From an uncultured Lachnospiraceae bacterium (GTDB lineage Bacteria > Bacillota > Clostridia > Lachnospirales > Lachnospiraceae), in contig CANOFW010000017.1 of NCBI GenBank assembly GCA_947565425.1, forward strand, positions 1 through 64,000: DNA of 64,000 bases. The letters run 5' to 3'. Shown here in pieces: positions 31,510 to 40,898 of the stretch. Position 1 is the first letter of the stretch; each line of letters opens with the position of its first letter. Below the pieces are notes generated by a model. That model had not been told where the DNA came from, ran no database searches, and worked only from the letters and a program-made list of their open reading frames with translations. Both the position numbers and the translations under genes were made by a program.

Positions 31510-33423
31510 CTATCTATCCTTCTTTACACCCTGCTGCTTAATCACAGGTTCCGCCTGCTCTTTCAATTCTGCTATCGTGGGAATAGAACCGATGATATTA
31601 TCTGCCAGCCAATCCATCGTCATGATTTCCTCCGGCAGCATACTCCTGTCCGGCTCCGCATTCGCCATTCCGGTCTGCGAGAACAGGATGCCGGAGAATG
31701 GGTTAAATTCACCCGCGCTAATCGTTGATTTCAAAAGCTCAATCAGGCGCCTAGTCTCCACTGGCAGATGCTTGGAACAGATGACGTCCACAACTCCTTC
31801 CGCCATTCCCCACCAATAATTAATTGCCTTGGTCGTCGAAGGATTGTCGTCATATTTCCAGGTGCCGTCCATAATCGTGCGGATTAACTGCTCGTAAAAT
31901 TTACCCCAATGATACAAGGGCATGGCAAGATTTTTCGGCGAATCTTTGTCCATATAATAGATACCAAAATAACGGGAAGCTTCCTCTGGAATTACCATAT
32001 CTCTGCCCGAAACACAAGAAGAGCCCGTCTTACGAATCTGTTCCTCTATATCTATATCTTTCTTCGTAGACCATTCCAGATACACCTTGGCGCGTGGATT
32101 TAACATCTTCGCCCCCAGAGCAAAAGCATTGATATTGGCAATTGAACCATAAATCGGATAATCTGCGATATAAGTCATACGGTTATTATCCGCCATCGCT
32201 CCGGCAATTGCTCCCATCAGAAATTTTGCCTCATGCATCCGTGAATAATAAGTACGGATATAACGATGAGACGTATTCAGCGAACAATTCAATATCCTTA
32301 TGCGAGGATTGGCAATCGCCGCCTTCACGCTCGCCTGCACAAACGGCGGCGACGTGGTGAAAATAAGGTTGCATCCCTTATCTATGGCGTCTCTTATCAA
32401 CTCCTCCACATTCTCCTGCGTACCATTTTCATAACAAATTGTGCTCACCTCTTCTGGGAATGTCTGTGCTAAATAGAGCCGTCCTAGTTCATGGGCATAC
32501 GTCCACCCGGACGTCTCTAACCGCTTCTCATGAATAAAGGCAATCTTGAGCTTGGGCGTGCTGGCGGAAAAGAGAATATTCAGCAGGGGAATCTTTTTCT
32601 TCTTCTGATTCGGCTTCATTTTGAGGTCAATTCCCGGCTTCTCCTCCAACAGCTCGAATTCCTCCCAGCTTTTTGCCATCAACTCTTGCAGTTCATCCGT
32701 CGTCTTTCGCTCTATCTCATCATATCCATATAAAGTAATGAACGACAGGAACGCGTCTGCCGGCGTAATTGCGAGCTTTGTGCCTCCCCGTGCCCGAAAC
32801 TCAGCGGCAAACCTTGAGTAGACAGAACTGAACATAAGCCGCTCTTCCTCCGACCATACCTCTTTGGGCTTCTTACCCACCGCCTCCTGCAATTTGGCGA
32901 AACTGCCCTCCTGGGAAAACCAAATGTAATTGATGGGCACAGCATCATAGAAGTCCAAAAACTCGTAATAAATTTTATTTTCCGTTTCCTGCGAACGCTT
33001 AGGGATAATGCGCGTCACATTTCCGGGAATAGAGACCGCCCCGAAATATTTCATAACGCTGACACGCTTATTTCCTTCCTCCACATAGAATTTATTCATA
33101 TATTCATATGCCTTAATCGGGTCGCGAATCCCCTCTCTCATATGAATATCGCTCAGGCTCTCCCATTTCTCAGCAAATTCCGAACTTTCCCTGAGAATCG
33201 GCATAAAATTGCCCGCAAATGAATTGCTCCTTGCTACGGTCTTCGTTCCCACAATCTGTTCTGTGGGAATCTGCACCAGTCCAAGCTGCACTTCCGAATA
33301 AGAGCCTTTTTCCGGTAAAATGTCGTCTAGGATTTGCAGCGTCGGCCTGATGCCGCGCAGCATCCGCGCCTGGTAATCCTTTTTTCCTGCCTTAAATGCC
33401 TTGCCATAATCCTCTCTTCCCAT
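31510..33423 (-). CDS. ParB-like domain fused to a BMP (basic membrane protein) ligand-binding domain, cytoplasmic
   Basis: A 637-residue protein. Residues about 35-150 resemble a ParB/Srx-type domain (LVQIPTEQIVGTKTVARSNSF, DIHMREGIRDPIKAYEYMNKF, EEGNKRVSVMKYF). Residues about 305-620 match the BMP/PnrA nucleoside-binding family (KLKIAFIHEK, GWTYAHELGR, CNLIFTTSPPF, MGAIAGAMA, IYGSIANINAFALGA). BMP proteins are usually secreted lipoproteins of nucleoside ABC transporters, but here there is no signal peptide and no transporter genes nearby. The start was set at MGRED because of AGGAGGT. It may be a cytoplasmic nucleoside sensor. This architecture is known to me only as an uncharacterised clostridial type. 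Confidence 0.82.
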   Translation of the reverse strand: MGREDYGKAFKAGKKDYQARMLRGIRPTLQILDDILPEKGSYSEVQLGLVQIPTEQIVGTKTVARSNSFAGNFMPILRESSEFAEKWESLSDIHMREGIRDPIKAYEYMNKFYVEEGNKRVSVMKYFGAVSIPGNVTRIIPKRSQETENKIYYEFLDFYDAVPINYIWFSQEGSFAKLQEAVGKKPKEVWSEEERLMFSSVYSRFAAEFRARGGTKLAITPADAFLSFITLYGYDEIERKTTDELQELMAKSWEEFELLEEKPGIDLKMKPNQKKKKIPLLNILFSASTPKLKIAFIHEKRLETSGWTYAHELGRLYLAQTFPEEVSTICYENGTQENVEELIRDAIDKGCNLIFTTSPPFVQASVKAAIANPRIRILNCSLNTSHRYIRTYYSRMHEAKFLMGAIAGAMADNNRMTYIADYPIYGSIANINAFALGAKMLNPRAKVYLEWSTKKDIDIEEQIRKTGSSCVSGRDMVIPEEASRYFGIYYMDKDSPKNLAMPLYHWGKFYEQLIRTIMDGTWKYDDNPSTTKAINYWWGMAEGVVDVICSKHLPVETRRLIELLKSTISAGEFNPFSGILFSQTGMANAEPDRSMLPEEIMTMDWLADNIIGSIPTIAELKEQAEPVIKQQGVKKDR

Positions 33424-33498
33424 AATACCTCCTGTGGTTCCTGTCATTCTGCTACTTTTCATTATTATGGATAAACCAACAAATGTCAATTATCTTTT

Positions 33499-35492
33499 TC
33501 AATCCTCATAAACCCGCAGCCTTTGGGCTACGCTGCCTTTGTCGTATTTCCGATACAAAATATATACAATCAGCACGCAGGAGGTGAACAATAATACGGC
33601 GCATGCCGCAAATTCAGCAATGGGGAAACGGAAGGCAAAGTAACCCATCCGCGCTTTCATCATGTTTCCTATAATGTAGAACATTCCGCTTCCCAAAATA
33701 CCTGTCAACACCGTGATACCAGAACTGAACATAACGCCTTCTAGCAACAGCATCTTCCTGAGCTGCTTTCCCGTCAACCCGATGCTCTCCATCACTGCAA
33801 ATTCCTTCCCTCTGCCAGTTGTTCCCCACTCAATTCTGCCGTTACAAATGTCGCCCAATCAATCCACCAAGGCCACTCATAATCTCTCATAAAAAGCGCA
33901 AGCGCTTCCTCATTCATCTTAACCTGCCCAAACCCGCCTCTTGTTACCGCGCTTTCCGCAATTCCCGGTAGAGCTTGTATCTTTTCTAAAAATTCTTGCG
34001 GAAAAATAGTAATCGTGCCGTCATCATTTTTCCTGTGGGAACCCAGCGAAATGTCATAGTAGTCCGTATTTAATATATCAGAATTTACCCACATGTCCCA
34101 ATAAACACTCTCGATTTCATTTGCCGTATCTACGCCATGAGATAACATAACCACTCCTAAAGATACTAGCAGCCCCAGCGTCAGACATACGGCGCTGACG
34201 AGAAACCGCCTCCGAAAACGCCACATATTGCGCCACGCCATCTGCCATAGGCGGAAACCTCCCCCCTTCTGTCTGTACACAGATTTTCCGGTATAAGCAG
34301 CTTCCAACTTCTGGTAATTCGCCGCCTCCACCGGCGTCAGATTCATAGTGTGCCGGATGGAAAGCGCAGAGCAAAGAAATGCCACACAACTCACAAACAA
34401 GACAGATAGTACCAAAAAAAGCGGACGAAACGTAATCATTCCAGCCGCACTGCCAATCCGATACAAATACATGCGGGACAATAAAAGCGGAAGTACCAAA
34501 AGCACAAGCATTCCACCTGCGAGCATTCCAAGTAAACTTCCCCGCAAAATAGTCACAGCAGTTTGCCAAAACACAATGGCACATAGCTGCTTTCTCGTAG
34601 TCCCAAGCGTCTTTAACAGTCCATATTCGCGAATTCTTCGCTCATAAAAAATATACTGCACATTGTAAATAAGCAGTCCGGCACTGAGCAGGATAACAAC
34701 CGTTATCATAAATAAGGTGTCAAAGCCGCCCACCATCGTAAATACTGCTACTTCCACCGACGTATTATTACCAAAAAAACGCTGTTTTATATCCCGCATG
34801 GCAATGTCCCGGTAAAGCTTCTGTTCCACCTGCCTGCCAGTAACGCGATCATCCTGCCTCATGAAAAGCGTTACATCCCATTCCTCCCCATCCGAAACGG
34901 CGTCCAGAAACGCCTGGGAAAAATACACGTCCGGCGGCCCATATTGAGAGGTGTCGATATATTCTGTGTAATACCCGGACAAGCGAAAGACAAATTCCTC
35001 CTGCCTTTCCTCGGAAAATTCAATAGCAACCGGCAGTTCCATCCCTATCTGCGGTTGGGAAATCCCCATCATCTCAAGCGCCCGTACCGGAAACATGATT
35101 TCCATTTTCCCCTCGGGATATGTCCCATGGATATCCGTGAACGCAGGGCTTTTTATTTTCTCCCAGGCAACATCATCTACCACTGCCGCCCGATTGCCAA
35201 ATACATTTCCAAACTGTATATACTTTCCGGTATGCCGGATATAGGATAGTTCCTGAATCTGTTCATACTGTTTTTGCGTGGCGCGCTCAAGCGTTGTGTT
35301 TGACACTGCTCCCCGCTGCCTGGCGCTGCGCAGCATATCGGTCTGAAGTTTTCCTGAAGCAAAACTAAACACGCTAAACAGCATCATAACTGCAAATGCC
35401 ACCGCACCCGTCAGAACGATACTCCGCCCTCTGTCGGAACGATATTCCTTCTTGGCAAGACATAATACGACCTTTTGATTGTTATTCCTCAT
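33499..35492 (-). pseudogene. FtsX-type ABC transporter permease, broken by an internal deletion and frameshift
   Basis: The 5' part (35492 to 33792) encodes a MacB/FtsX permease: an N-terminal TM, a large extracytoplasmic domain, a cluster of TMs with YERRIREYGLLKTLGTTRKQL, and a second TM plus extracellular start. It ends abruptly at LSGEQLAEGRNLQ. In another frame the text continues RGKEFAVMESIGLTGKQLRKMLLLEG with two or three TMs (to 33499). The middle of the second extracytoplasmic domain and one TM are missing, and the frames do not match. An intact relative would have about 800 residues. It is encoded after its ATPase, overlapping it by 11 bases. Confidence 0.82.
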
Positions 35493-36162
35493 CCTTACCA
35501 CCCCGCACTTTTCCATCTTCAATGCGGATGATATGGTCCGTCATCTGGGCAATTTCTTCATTATGCGTCACAACCACAATCGTCTGGTGTAATAAGGACG
35601 CGCTGGACTTCAAAAGCCCAACGACCTCCATACCTGTAACTGAATCGAGATTTCCCGTCGGCTCATCCGCAAGTATCACTGCCGGTTTCGCAGATAGCGC
35701 CCGGGCAATCGCCACCCGCTGCTGCTGTCCGCCAGAAAGCATATGCGGCATACTGTCCAGTTTTTCGCGCAATTTCAAGGTATCAATTATTTGTTCAAAA
35801 AACCGCTCATCCGGCCCTCTCCCATCTAGTTGCAGCGGCAGCATAATATTTTCATAAACATTGAGTACCGGAACCAGATTATAATTCTGAAATACAAATC
35901 CGATATTCCTTCTTCTAAACACCGTCAGTTCATCCACTTTTAATCTGCCAATATCTTCTCCCCGGACGAACACCACCCCATCCGTAGGGTTATCTAACCC
36001 TCCCAGCATATTGAGCAGCGTTGTCTTCCCGCTCCCGGAGGAACCGATAATCGCGACAAACTGCCCATCCTCCACCGAAATAGAAACGCCGTCCAACGCA
36101 TGGACTTCTCCCGACGGCGTATGATAAATTTTCCTTACGTTTCTGGTCTCTAATACCTTCAT
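35482..36162 (-). CDS. ABC transporter ATP-binding protein (MacB/LolD-like)
   Basis: A 226-residue ATPase with Walker [10 protein letters not shown] (about 40-48), Q loop FQNYNLVP, signature [15 protein letters not shown], Walker [10 protein letters not shown] and H loop VVTHN. It belongs to the group that drives FtsX-type permeases in antimicrobial peptide export or resistance and in lipoprotein release. It is followed by the broken permease and preceded by a two-component system, the usual BceRS-AB-like arrangement. Since the permease is damaged, the transporter is probably inactive unless another permease partners it. Confidence 0.93.
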   Translation of the reverse strand: MKVLETRNVRKIYHTPSGEVHALDGVSISVEDGQFVAIIGSSGSGKTTLLNMLGGLDNPTDGVVFVRGEDIGRLKVDELTVFRRRNIGFVFQNYNLVPVLNVYENIMLPLQLDGRGPDERFFEQIIDTLKLREKLDSMPHMLSGGQQQRVAIARALSAKPAVILADEPTGNLDSVTGMEVVGLLKSSASLLHQTIVVVTHNEEIAQMTDHIIRIEDGKVRGGKDEE

Positions 36163-36238
36163 CCTCTCAGCCCTCCTGTCCTTCCTGCCCGGAAATGATT
36201 CATTACTTACATTTTAACAGAAGGTTCTTACAATCTGC

Positions 36239-37081
36239 TTACATTCTGGGAAGAAAAATAGCGATTTCCAGTCCTGGTTCTTTTCGTTTTGCCTTGACAA
36301 ATCCCCTATGCAGCAGCACAATTTCACGGCAAAGATAGAGTCCCAACCCAAATCCCGGCTGTCCATGCGTCTCCTTACCACGGTAAAATCTCTGGAAAAT
36401 CAAAGCCTCCTCTCCCTCGCAGATCCCTGTCCCGCTGTCTGTCACAGAAATCCGCGTATACATTTCATTCTGACTGACAGACACCCAAATCACCGAATCA
36501 CAGGGGGAATATTTGATGCTGTTCTCCAAAACATTAAATATTGCCTCGCCTAACCAATTGGCATCATGCAACGCCTGCACCCCTTCCGCCACCGTGTATT
36601 CAATAAATATATTTTTAGCGTCCGCCGCATTCTTTACCTGAAGAATACTCTTTAGGATTGTTTCTGACAGCGCGGCTGAATCACGTCTAATCTGAATCAA
36701 TCTATTTTCAAGCCTTGCCATCTTGATAAAACTTTCCGTCAAAAAATGCATCTGCGACTGTGTACTCCGCAGAATCTCAAGATACGCTTGGCGTTCCGTC
36801 TTATCCTCCGCAGCCTGCAAGAGTTCCAGATAGCTTTCCATGTTTGCCAGCGGATTACGCATTTGGTGGGCAATCTCGGCAATCAATTCCCGGATTTCAT
36901 CGCGCTCTTTTTGCAACTTCTTTTCATTCCCGGATATTTTTTCCGAAAGACGTGCAAGCTGATAATGAATTTTGGAGGAAAGCTCGTCCTTGTATTCCAA
37001 AGAAAACTCTAATTCTTCCCCATTCAGCAAACGCTCTAACAGGAAAGAAACATCTTGCATTTCTTTTCTTCTGTGAAACAT
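36239..37081 (-). CDS. Soluble sensor histidine kinase of the ABC exporter operon
   Basis: A 280-residue kinase without a membrane segment. A coiled-coil (about 15-60) leads to the H box ELIAEIAHQMRNPLANMESYL, followed by N box NVLENSIKYSP, G1 SDSGTGIC-like and G2 GFGLGLYLCREIV motifs. Being soluble, it may take its signal through a partner, such as the ABC permease or the membrane-bound XRE protein upstream. Its start at 37081 has AGGAGA, and lies two bases after the response regulator stop codon. Confidence 0.88.
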   Translation of the reverse strand: MFHRRKEMQDVSFLLERLLNGEELEFSLEYKDELSSKIHYQLARLSEKISGNEKKLQKERDEIRELIAEIAHQMRNPLANMESYLELLQAAEDKTERQAYLEILRSTQSQMHFLTESFIKMARLENRLIQIRRDSAALSETILKSILQVKNAADAKNIFIEYTVAEGVQALHDANWLGEAIFNVLENSIKYSPCDSVIWVSVSQNEMYTRISVTDSGTGICEGEEALIFQRFYRGKETHGQPGFGLGLYLCREIVLLHRGFVKAKRKEPGLEIAIFLPRM

Positions 37082-37083
37082 AT

Positions 37084-37791
37084 TTATTCTCCTAGCGTAT
37101 ATCCCAGCCCGAATACGGTTTTGATGTAGAGAGGATTCGCGGAATCTGGTTCCATTTTTTTGCGCAGGCGGGAAAGCGTGACATGTACGGTATTTTTTTC
37201 TACATAGGAACCCTCGGCGTCCCAAATCTGCTCCAACATCATCTGCTTGGTGACAACCCTTTTTCGGTTGCGCGCAAGCAGTTCAAGCAAAATGTACTCT
37301 TTGGGAGTGAGCTTTACCTCCTCCCCGCAGAGCGTCACACGTTTACGTGCAAAATCCATACACAAATCCCGATAACAAAATTCCTGCGTATCATCTCCCC
37401 TTGTCCTGCGAAGAACTGCCTGCGCATGTTTCAATAGCACAGCCAGCGGAAATGGTTTTACGAGATAATCATCCGCGCCACAGTCAAACGCGCGCAGCAT
37501 ATCCGGCTCATCATCACGCGCCGTCAGGAAAATAACCGGCGTCTCCCCGCGCTCCCTCACCTTTCGGCAAAGGGAAAACCCCTCCCCATCCGGAAGCCCG
37601 ATATCAATAATCATCAGGACGGCGCCTTCCTCAAACGCGTGCAGCCCTTCCTTGACGGAACCGACGCCTATCGCTTCATATCCAGCATTCAAAAACACCT
37701 TGCACAAAGCCTTATTTAACAGGACGTCATCTTCCACAATGATAATTTTTTTGCTGTTTTTTATTGGTCCCTCACTATTGATATCTGCCAT
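37084..37791 (-). CDS. OmpR/PhoB-family response regulator
   Basis: A 235-residue regulator. The receiver domain has EDD, the phosphoacceptor Asp in LMIIDIGLPDGEG, Thr in FLTARDDE and Lys in LVKPFPL; the C-terminal winged helix (about 135-230) has VKLTPKEYILLELLARN and YVEKNTVHVTLSRLRKKM. It is paired with the soluble kinase downstream. The start MADINSEG is preceded by GAGGG. It is separated from the XRE gene upstream by 23 bases, so it is in the same operon. Confidence 0.92.
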   Translation of the reverse strand: MADINSEGPIKNSKKIIIVEDDVLLNKALCKVFLNAGYEAIGVGSVKEGLHAFEEGAVLMIIDIGLPDGEGFSLCRKVRERGETPVIFLTARDDEPDMLRAFDCGADDYLVKPFPLAVLLKHAQAVLRRTRGDDTQEFCYRDLCMDFARKRVTLCGEEVKLTPKEYILLELLARNRKRVVTKQMMLEQIWDAEGSYVEKNTVHVTLSRLRKKMEPDSANPLYIKTVFGLGYTLGE

Positions 37792-37814
37792 AAATAACCC
37801 TCGCCATTTTGTTT

Positions 37815-38708
37815 TTAACTCTCCTGTTTTCTCCCTTTGAGTATCAGCGTGGCAATCCCGCAGACCATGCCTCCCACCGGAAACACAACCCAACAAACTT
37901 CCCAGAGATTATAGACAAAGCCTGCCACCAAAAACACAATTGTCGCCACAATCATAATACAGCCACACCAGATTCCAATCTTTTCGTTTTCTTTCTTGGT
38001 TTCTTTGCTGTTTTCTTTATTATACGCCGCAATATCATACTTATCCTTGCCAAGCCCGGCATGCACAAAAATTCCTGCGGCAATGGCGACTAAAAACAGG
38101 AAAATACCATAATAAACTTCCTCACTCATGCCCTTCCCCAAAGGAAAATGTTCCGCATTCATGGCAATCAGCGTACCAATCAGAATCATACCAATAGCCG
38201 TGGCTATGCGAATAGGAAACTTTTCATTATAATATGCAATCTCTTCCGGCGTATAGAACTCTGCAATTACGGGGTGCATCTTGCGGTATGCTTCGTCCTG
38301 CATCCCTGCGACCACCAGCACCAGGATTGCCACGATTGCGATGGCAAAAAACAAGGTACCAGTAAAAGCTTCCTGCCATCCAAAGCCTGTAAGTAATTGC
38401 TGAATGGCAACTCCCAAAATCAGCAGCGTTACTCCTATCGTAATATTTTTGCGCCTTTTTTCCATATGGCGCTCATACCCCTCACTGTCCTCCATCTCCG
38501 ATTCTGCTGCATTCTTGCGCATCAATACATCCATGCTGCAAGAGAATATTTTGCATAGCTGTAGAATCTTTTCCATTTCCGGATAAGATGCACCTGACTC
38601 CCACTTGGAAACCGTCTGCCGGGAAACTTCCAGCTCTTCCGCCAACTGCTCCTGGGTCATATTTCTTTGTTTTCTGTAAAATTGTAAATTTTCTCCAAAC
38701 TCACTCAT
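37815..38708 (-). CDS. XRE-family regulator with C-terminal membrane domain
   Basis: A 297-residue protein. Residues 1-65 are a Cro/C1 helix-turn-helix (MTQEQLAEELEVSRQTVSKWESG), and about 85-297 hold six hydrophobic segments in three pairs. This type of membrane-anchored XRE regulator is common in Clostridia and often heads operons for antimicrobial resistance. It is the first gene of the operon with the two-component system and the ABC transporter. A palindrome pair upstream (38767-38811) may be its operator. Confidence 0.9.
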   Translation of the reverse strand: MSEFGENLQFYRKQRNMTQEQLAEELEVSRQTVSKWESGASYPEMEKILQLCKIFSCSMDVLMRKNAAESEMEDSEGYERHMEKRRKNITIGVTLLILGVAIQQLLTGFGWQEAFTGTLFFAIAIVAILVLVVAGMQDEAYRKMHPVIAEFYTPEEIAYYNEKFPIRIATAIGMILIGTLIAMNAEHFPLGKGMSEEVYYGIFLFLVAIAAGIFVHAGLGKDKYDIAAYNKENSKETKKENEKIGIWCGCIMIVATIVFLVAGFVYNLWEVCWVVFPVGGMVCGIATLILKGRKQES

Positions 38709-38766
38709 AACTGTTCTTCCTTTCTGTCATCCTCATGAATTCCTTCTGCGCTTTAGGTCAAAAAAT

Positions 38767-38811
38767 ACTGTTCTGAACAGTTATTACTTTACAATATCAC
38801 CCATGTAAAGT
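38767..38811. promoter_or_regulatory. Two palindromes upstream of the XRE-TCS-ABC operon (likely operators)
   Basis: ACTGTTCTGAACAGT (38767-38781) is a perfect 15-base palindrome. ACTTTACA (38786-38793) and TGTAAAGT (38804-38811) form a perfect 8-bp inverted repeat with a 10-base spacer. Both are 60-100 bases upstream of the XRE start codon, where autoregulatory sites of such regulators are expected. Binding is inferred. Confidence 0.5.
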
Positions 38812-38961
38812 CTGCATATTTCGTGTTGCTTTTGAAGATTTTCATGTAAACTTGCGGTTGCATTGCCCTATTTATCAGCATTTTCCATGCTCTTTGGCAT
38901 TTTTCTTTATCTGCAAAAAATTACAACGAAAGGTCATATCGCATACCATTTATTACAACGA

Positions 38962-39009
38962 AAAGCGTTCCCCAAAACCTTACCTCGTCCGGTTTGGGGG
39001 AACGTTTTC
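38962..39009. terminator. Strong hairpin terminator downstream of aspS
   Basis: AGCGTTCCCCAAAACC and GGTTTGGGGGAACGTT form a long stem with an 11-base loop, with A tracts and T tracts on both sides. It lies about 40 bases after the aspS stop and can end transcription from both directions. Confidence 0.85.
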
Positions 39010-39045
39010 ATTTCTCACTCTTAATATTTATCATAACATAAGGAC

Positions 39046-40851
39046 TTAAACGATCTTTTCCTCCTGAGCCGTGACTTGAATAGACAACGCCAGCTCTTCG
39101 AGCTGTTTGTCATCTACCACATTGGGCGCGTCTGTCATCAGACAGGACGCATCCTTAACCTTGGGGAAGGCGATGACATCACGGATGGAATCACATTTCA
39201 TCATCAACATTACCATACGGTCCAGACCATAGGCAAGCCCTGCGTGTGGCGGAACGCCGTAAGCAAACGCATCCAGCAGGAATCCAAACTGCTCGTGCGC
39301 GCGCTCCTTCGAGAAGCCAAGCACCTCAAGCATTTTCTCTTGGATGTCATTCTGGTGAATACGCACGGAACCGCCGCCCAGCTCTGTTCCATTCAAGACA
39401 ATATCATATGCCTTGGCGCGCACTGCGCCCGGATCGGAATCAATCTTACCCCAGTCCTCCTCCATCGGCATTGTAAAGGGATGATGCATGGCCATAAAAC
39501 GATTCTCCTCGTCTGACCACTCTAACAGTGGAAACTCTGTAATCCACAGAAAATTGTATTGGTTTTTATCCAACAATTCAAGCTGCTTTGCCAGTTCTAA
39601 GCGCAGCGCGCCCAGAACGTCCCAGACAACCTTATTCTTATCTGCCGCAAATAAAAGCAGATCTCCCAGCTCTCCCTGCATCTTTTCTACCAGAGCCTTC
39701 AATTCATCTTCCGTCATAAATTTGGCAAAGGAGGACTTATATGTGCCATCCTCGTTGACGGCAAGGTAGGCAAGTCCTTTCGCTCCATAACCTTTGGCAA
39801 ATTCCACGAGCTTGTCTATCTTCTTACGCGGCATCGCCCCCTGGCCTTTGGCATTGATACCGCGCACGGAGCCGCCCTGTTCTAAGGCTACGGTGAACAC
39901 GCCAAAACCGCATTCTTTCACGATATCCGAAACGTTTACCAACTCCATACCGAAACGTGTGTCCGGCTTATCGGAACCAAAACGATCCATTGCCTCCTGC
40001 CAGCTCATGCGCGGAATCGGTAGCTGCACGTCGATGCCTATCGCCTCTTTAAACACATATTGCAGCAGACGTTCATTGACATCAATGACGTCATCCACAT
40101 CCACAAAAGACAACTCCATATCCGCCTGCGTAAATTCTGGCTGGCGGTCTGCACGTAAATCTTCATCACGGAAGCAGCGGGCAATCTGGAAATACCGGTC
40201 ATAACCGGCACACATCAAAAGCTGCTTGAATAACTGCGGCGACTGCGGCAGCGCATAAAAGGTTCCGGGATGCACGCGGCTGGGCACAAGATAATCTCTT
40301 GCTCCCTCCGGCGTGGATTTCGTAAGTATTGGCGTCTCAACCTCCAGAAATCCTTCTTTCTCCATAAAATTGCGCAAAAGCATCGCCACTTTGCTTTTCA
40401 TCATAAGATTCCTTTGAATATCCGGCCTGCGCAGATCCAGATAACGGTAACGAAGCCGCAAATCCTCTTTCGTCTGTGAATGCTCCTCAATCGGAAACGG
40501 CGGCGTCTCAGATTCCGACAAAATTCGGATATCAGACGCAATCACCTCGATATCTCCAGTCTTTAAATTCTCATTGACCGCAGCCGTTCTCTTTTCCACG
40601 GTTCCTGTGACTGCCACTACGAACTCGCTGCGCAAGGTTCCTGCTTTTGCAAATCCCTCAACGCCCACTTTGGGTTCGTCAAACACAATCTGCAAGATGC
40701 CGGAACGGTCCCGCAAATCTATAAAAATCAAACTTCCTAAATTTCTTCTTTTCTGCACCCAGCCCATGACTGTGACAGTTTCCCCGATATTCGCGCTGGA
40801 AACTTCCGTACACCGATGACTTCTGTGCATTCCTTTCATTGACTCTGCCAT
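39046..40851 (-). CDS. aspS: Aspartyl-tRNA synthetase
   Basis: A 601-residue class II synthetase of the bacterial type. It has the anticodon-binding OB domain (MGWVQKRRNLGSLIFIDLRDRSG), motif 2 (FRDEDLRADRQPEFTQADME), the bacterial GAD insertion (about 290-410), and motif 3 (GLAYGLDRMVMLM). It charges tRNA-Asp (or tRNA-Asp/Asn if non-discriminating; this cannot be decided by eye). The gene follows hisS by 47 bases, forming the usual hisS-aspS operon. Confidence 0.97.
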   Translation of the reverse strand: MAESMKGMHRSHRCTEVSSANIGETVTVMGWVQKRRNLGSLIFIDLRDRSGILQIVFDEPKVGVEGFAKAGTLRSEFVVAVTGTVEKRTAAVNENLKTGDIEVIASDIRILSESETPPFPIEEHSQTKEDLRLRYRYLDLRRPDIQRNLMMKSKVAMLLRNFMEKEGFLEVETPILTKSTPEGARDYLVPSRVHPGTFYALPQSPQLFKQLLMCAGYDRYFQIARCFRDEDLRADRQPEFTQADMELSFVDVDDVIDVNERLLQYVFKEAIGIDVQLPIPRMSWQEAMDRFGSDKPDTRFGMELVNVSDIVKECGFGVFTVALEQGGSVRGINAKGQGAMPRKKIDKLVEFAKGYGAKGLAYLAVNEDGTYKSSFAKFMTEDELKALVEKMQGELGDLLLFAADKNKVVWDVLGALRLELAKQLELLDKNQYNFLWITEFPLLEWSDEENRFMAMHHPFTMPMEEDWGKIDSDPGAVRAKAYDIVLNGTELGGGSVRIHQNDIQEKMLEVLGFSKERAHEQFGFLLDAFAYGVPPHAGLAYGLDRMVMLMMKCDSIRDVIAFPKVKDASCLMTDAPNVVDDKQLEELALSIQVTAQEEKIV

Positions 40852-40898
40852 GATAATTCCTCCTACGATTCTGCTCTTACTTTTTCAGGAAATGCTGA

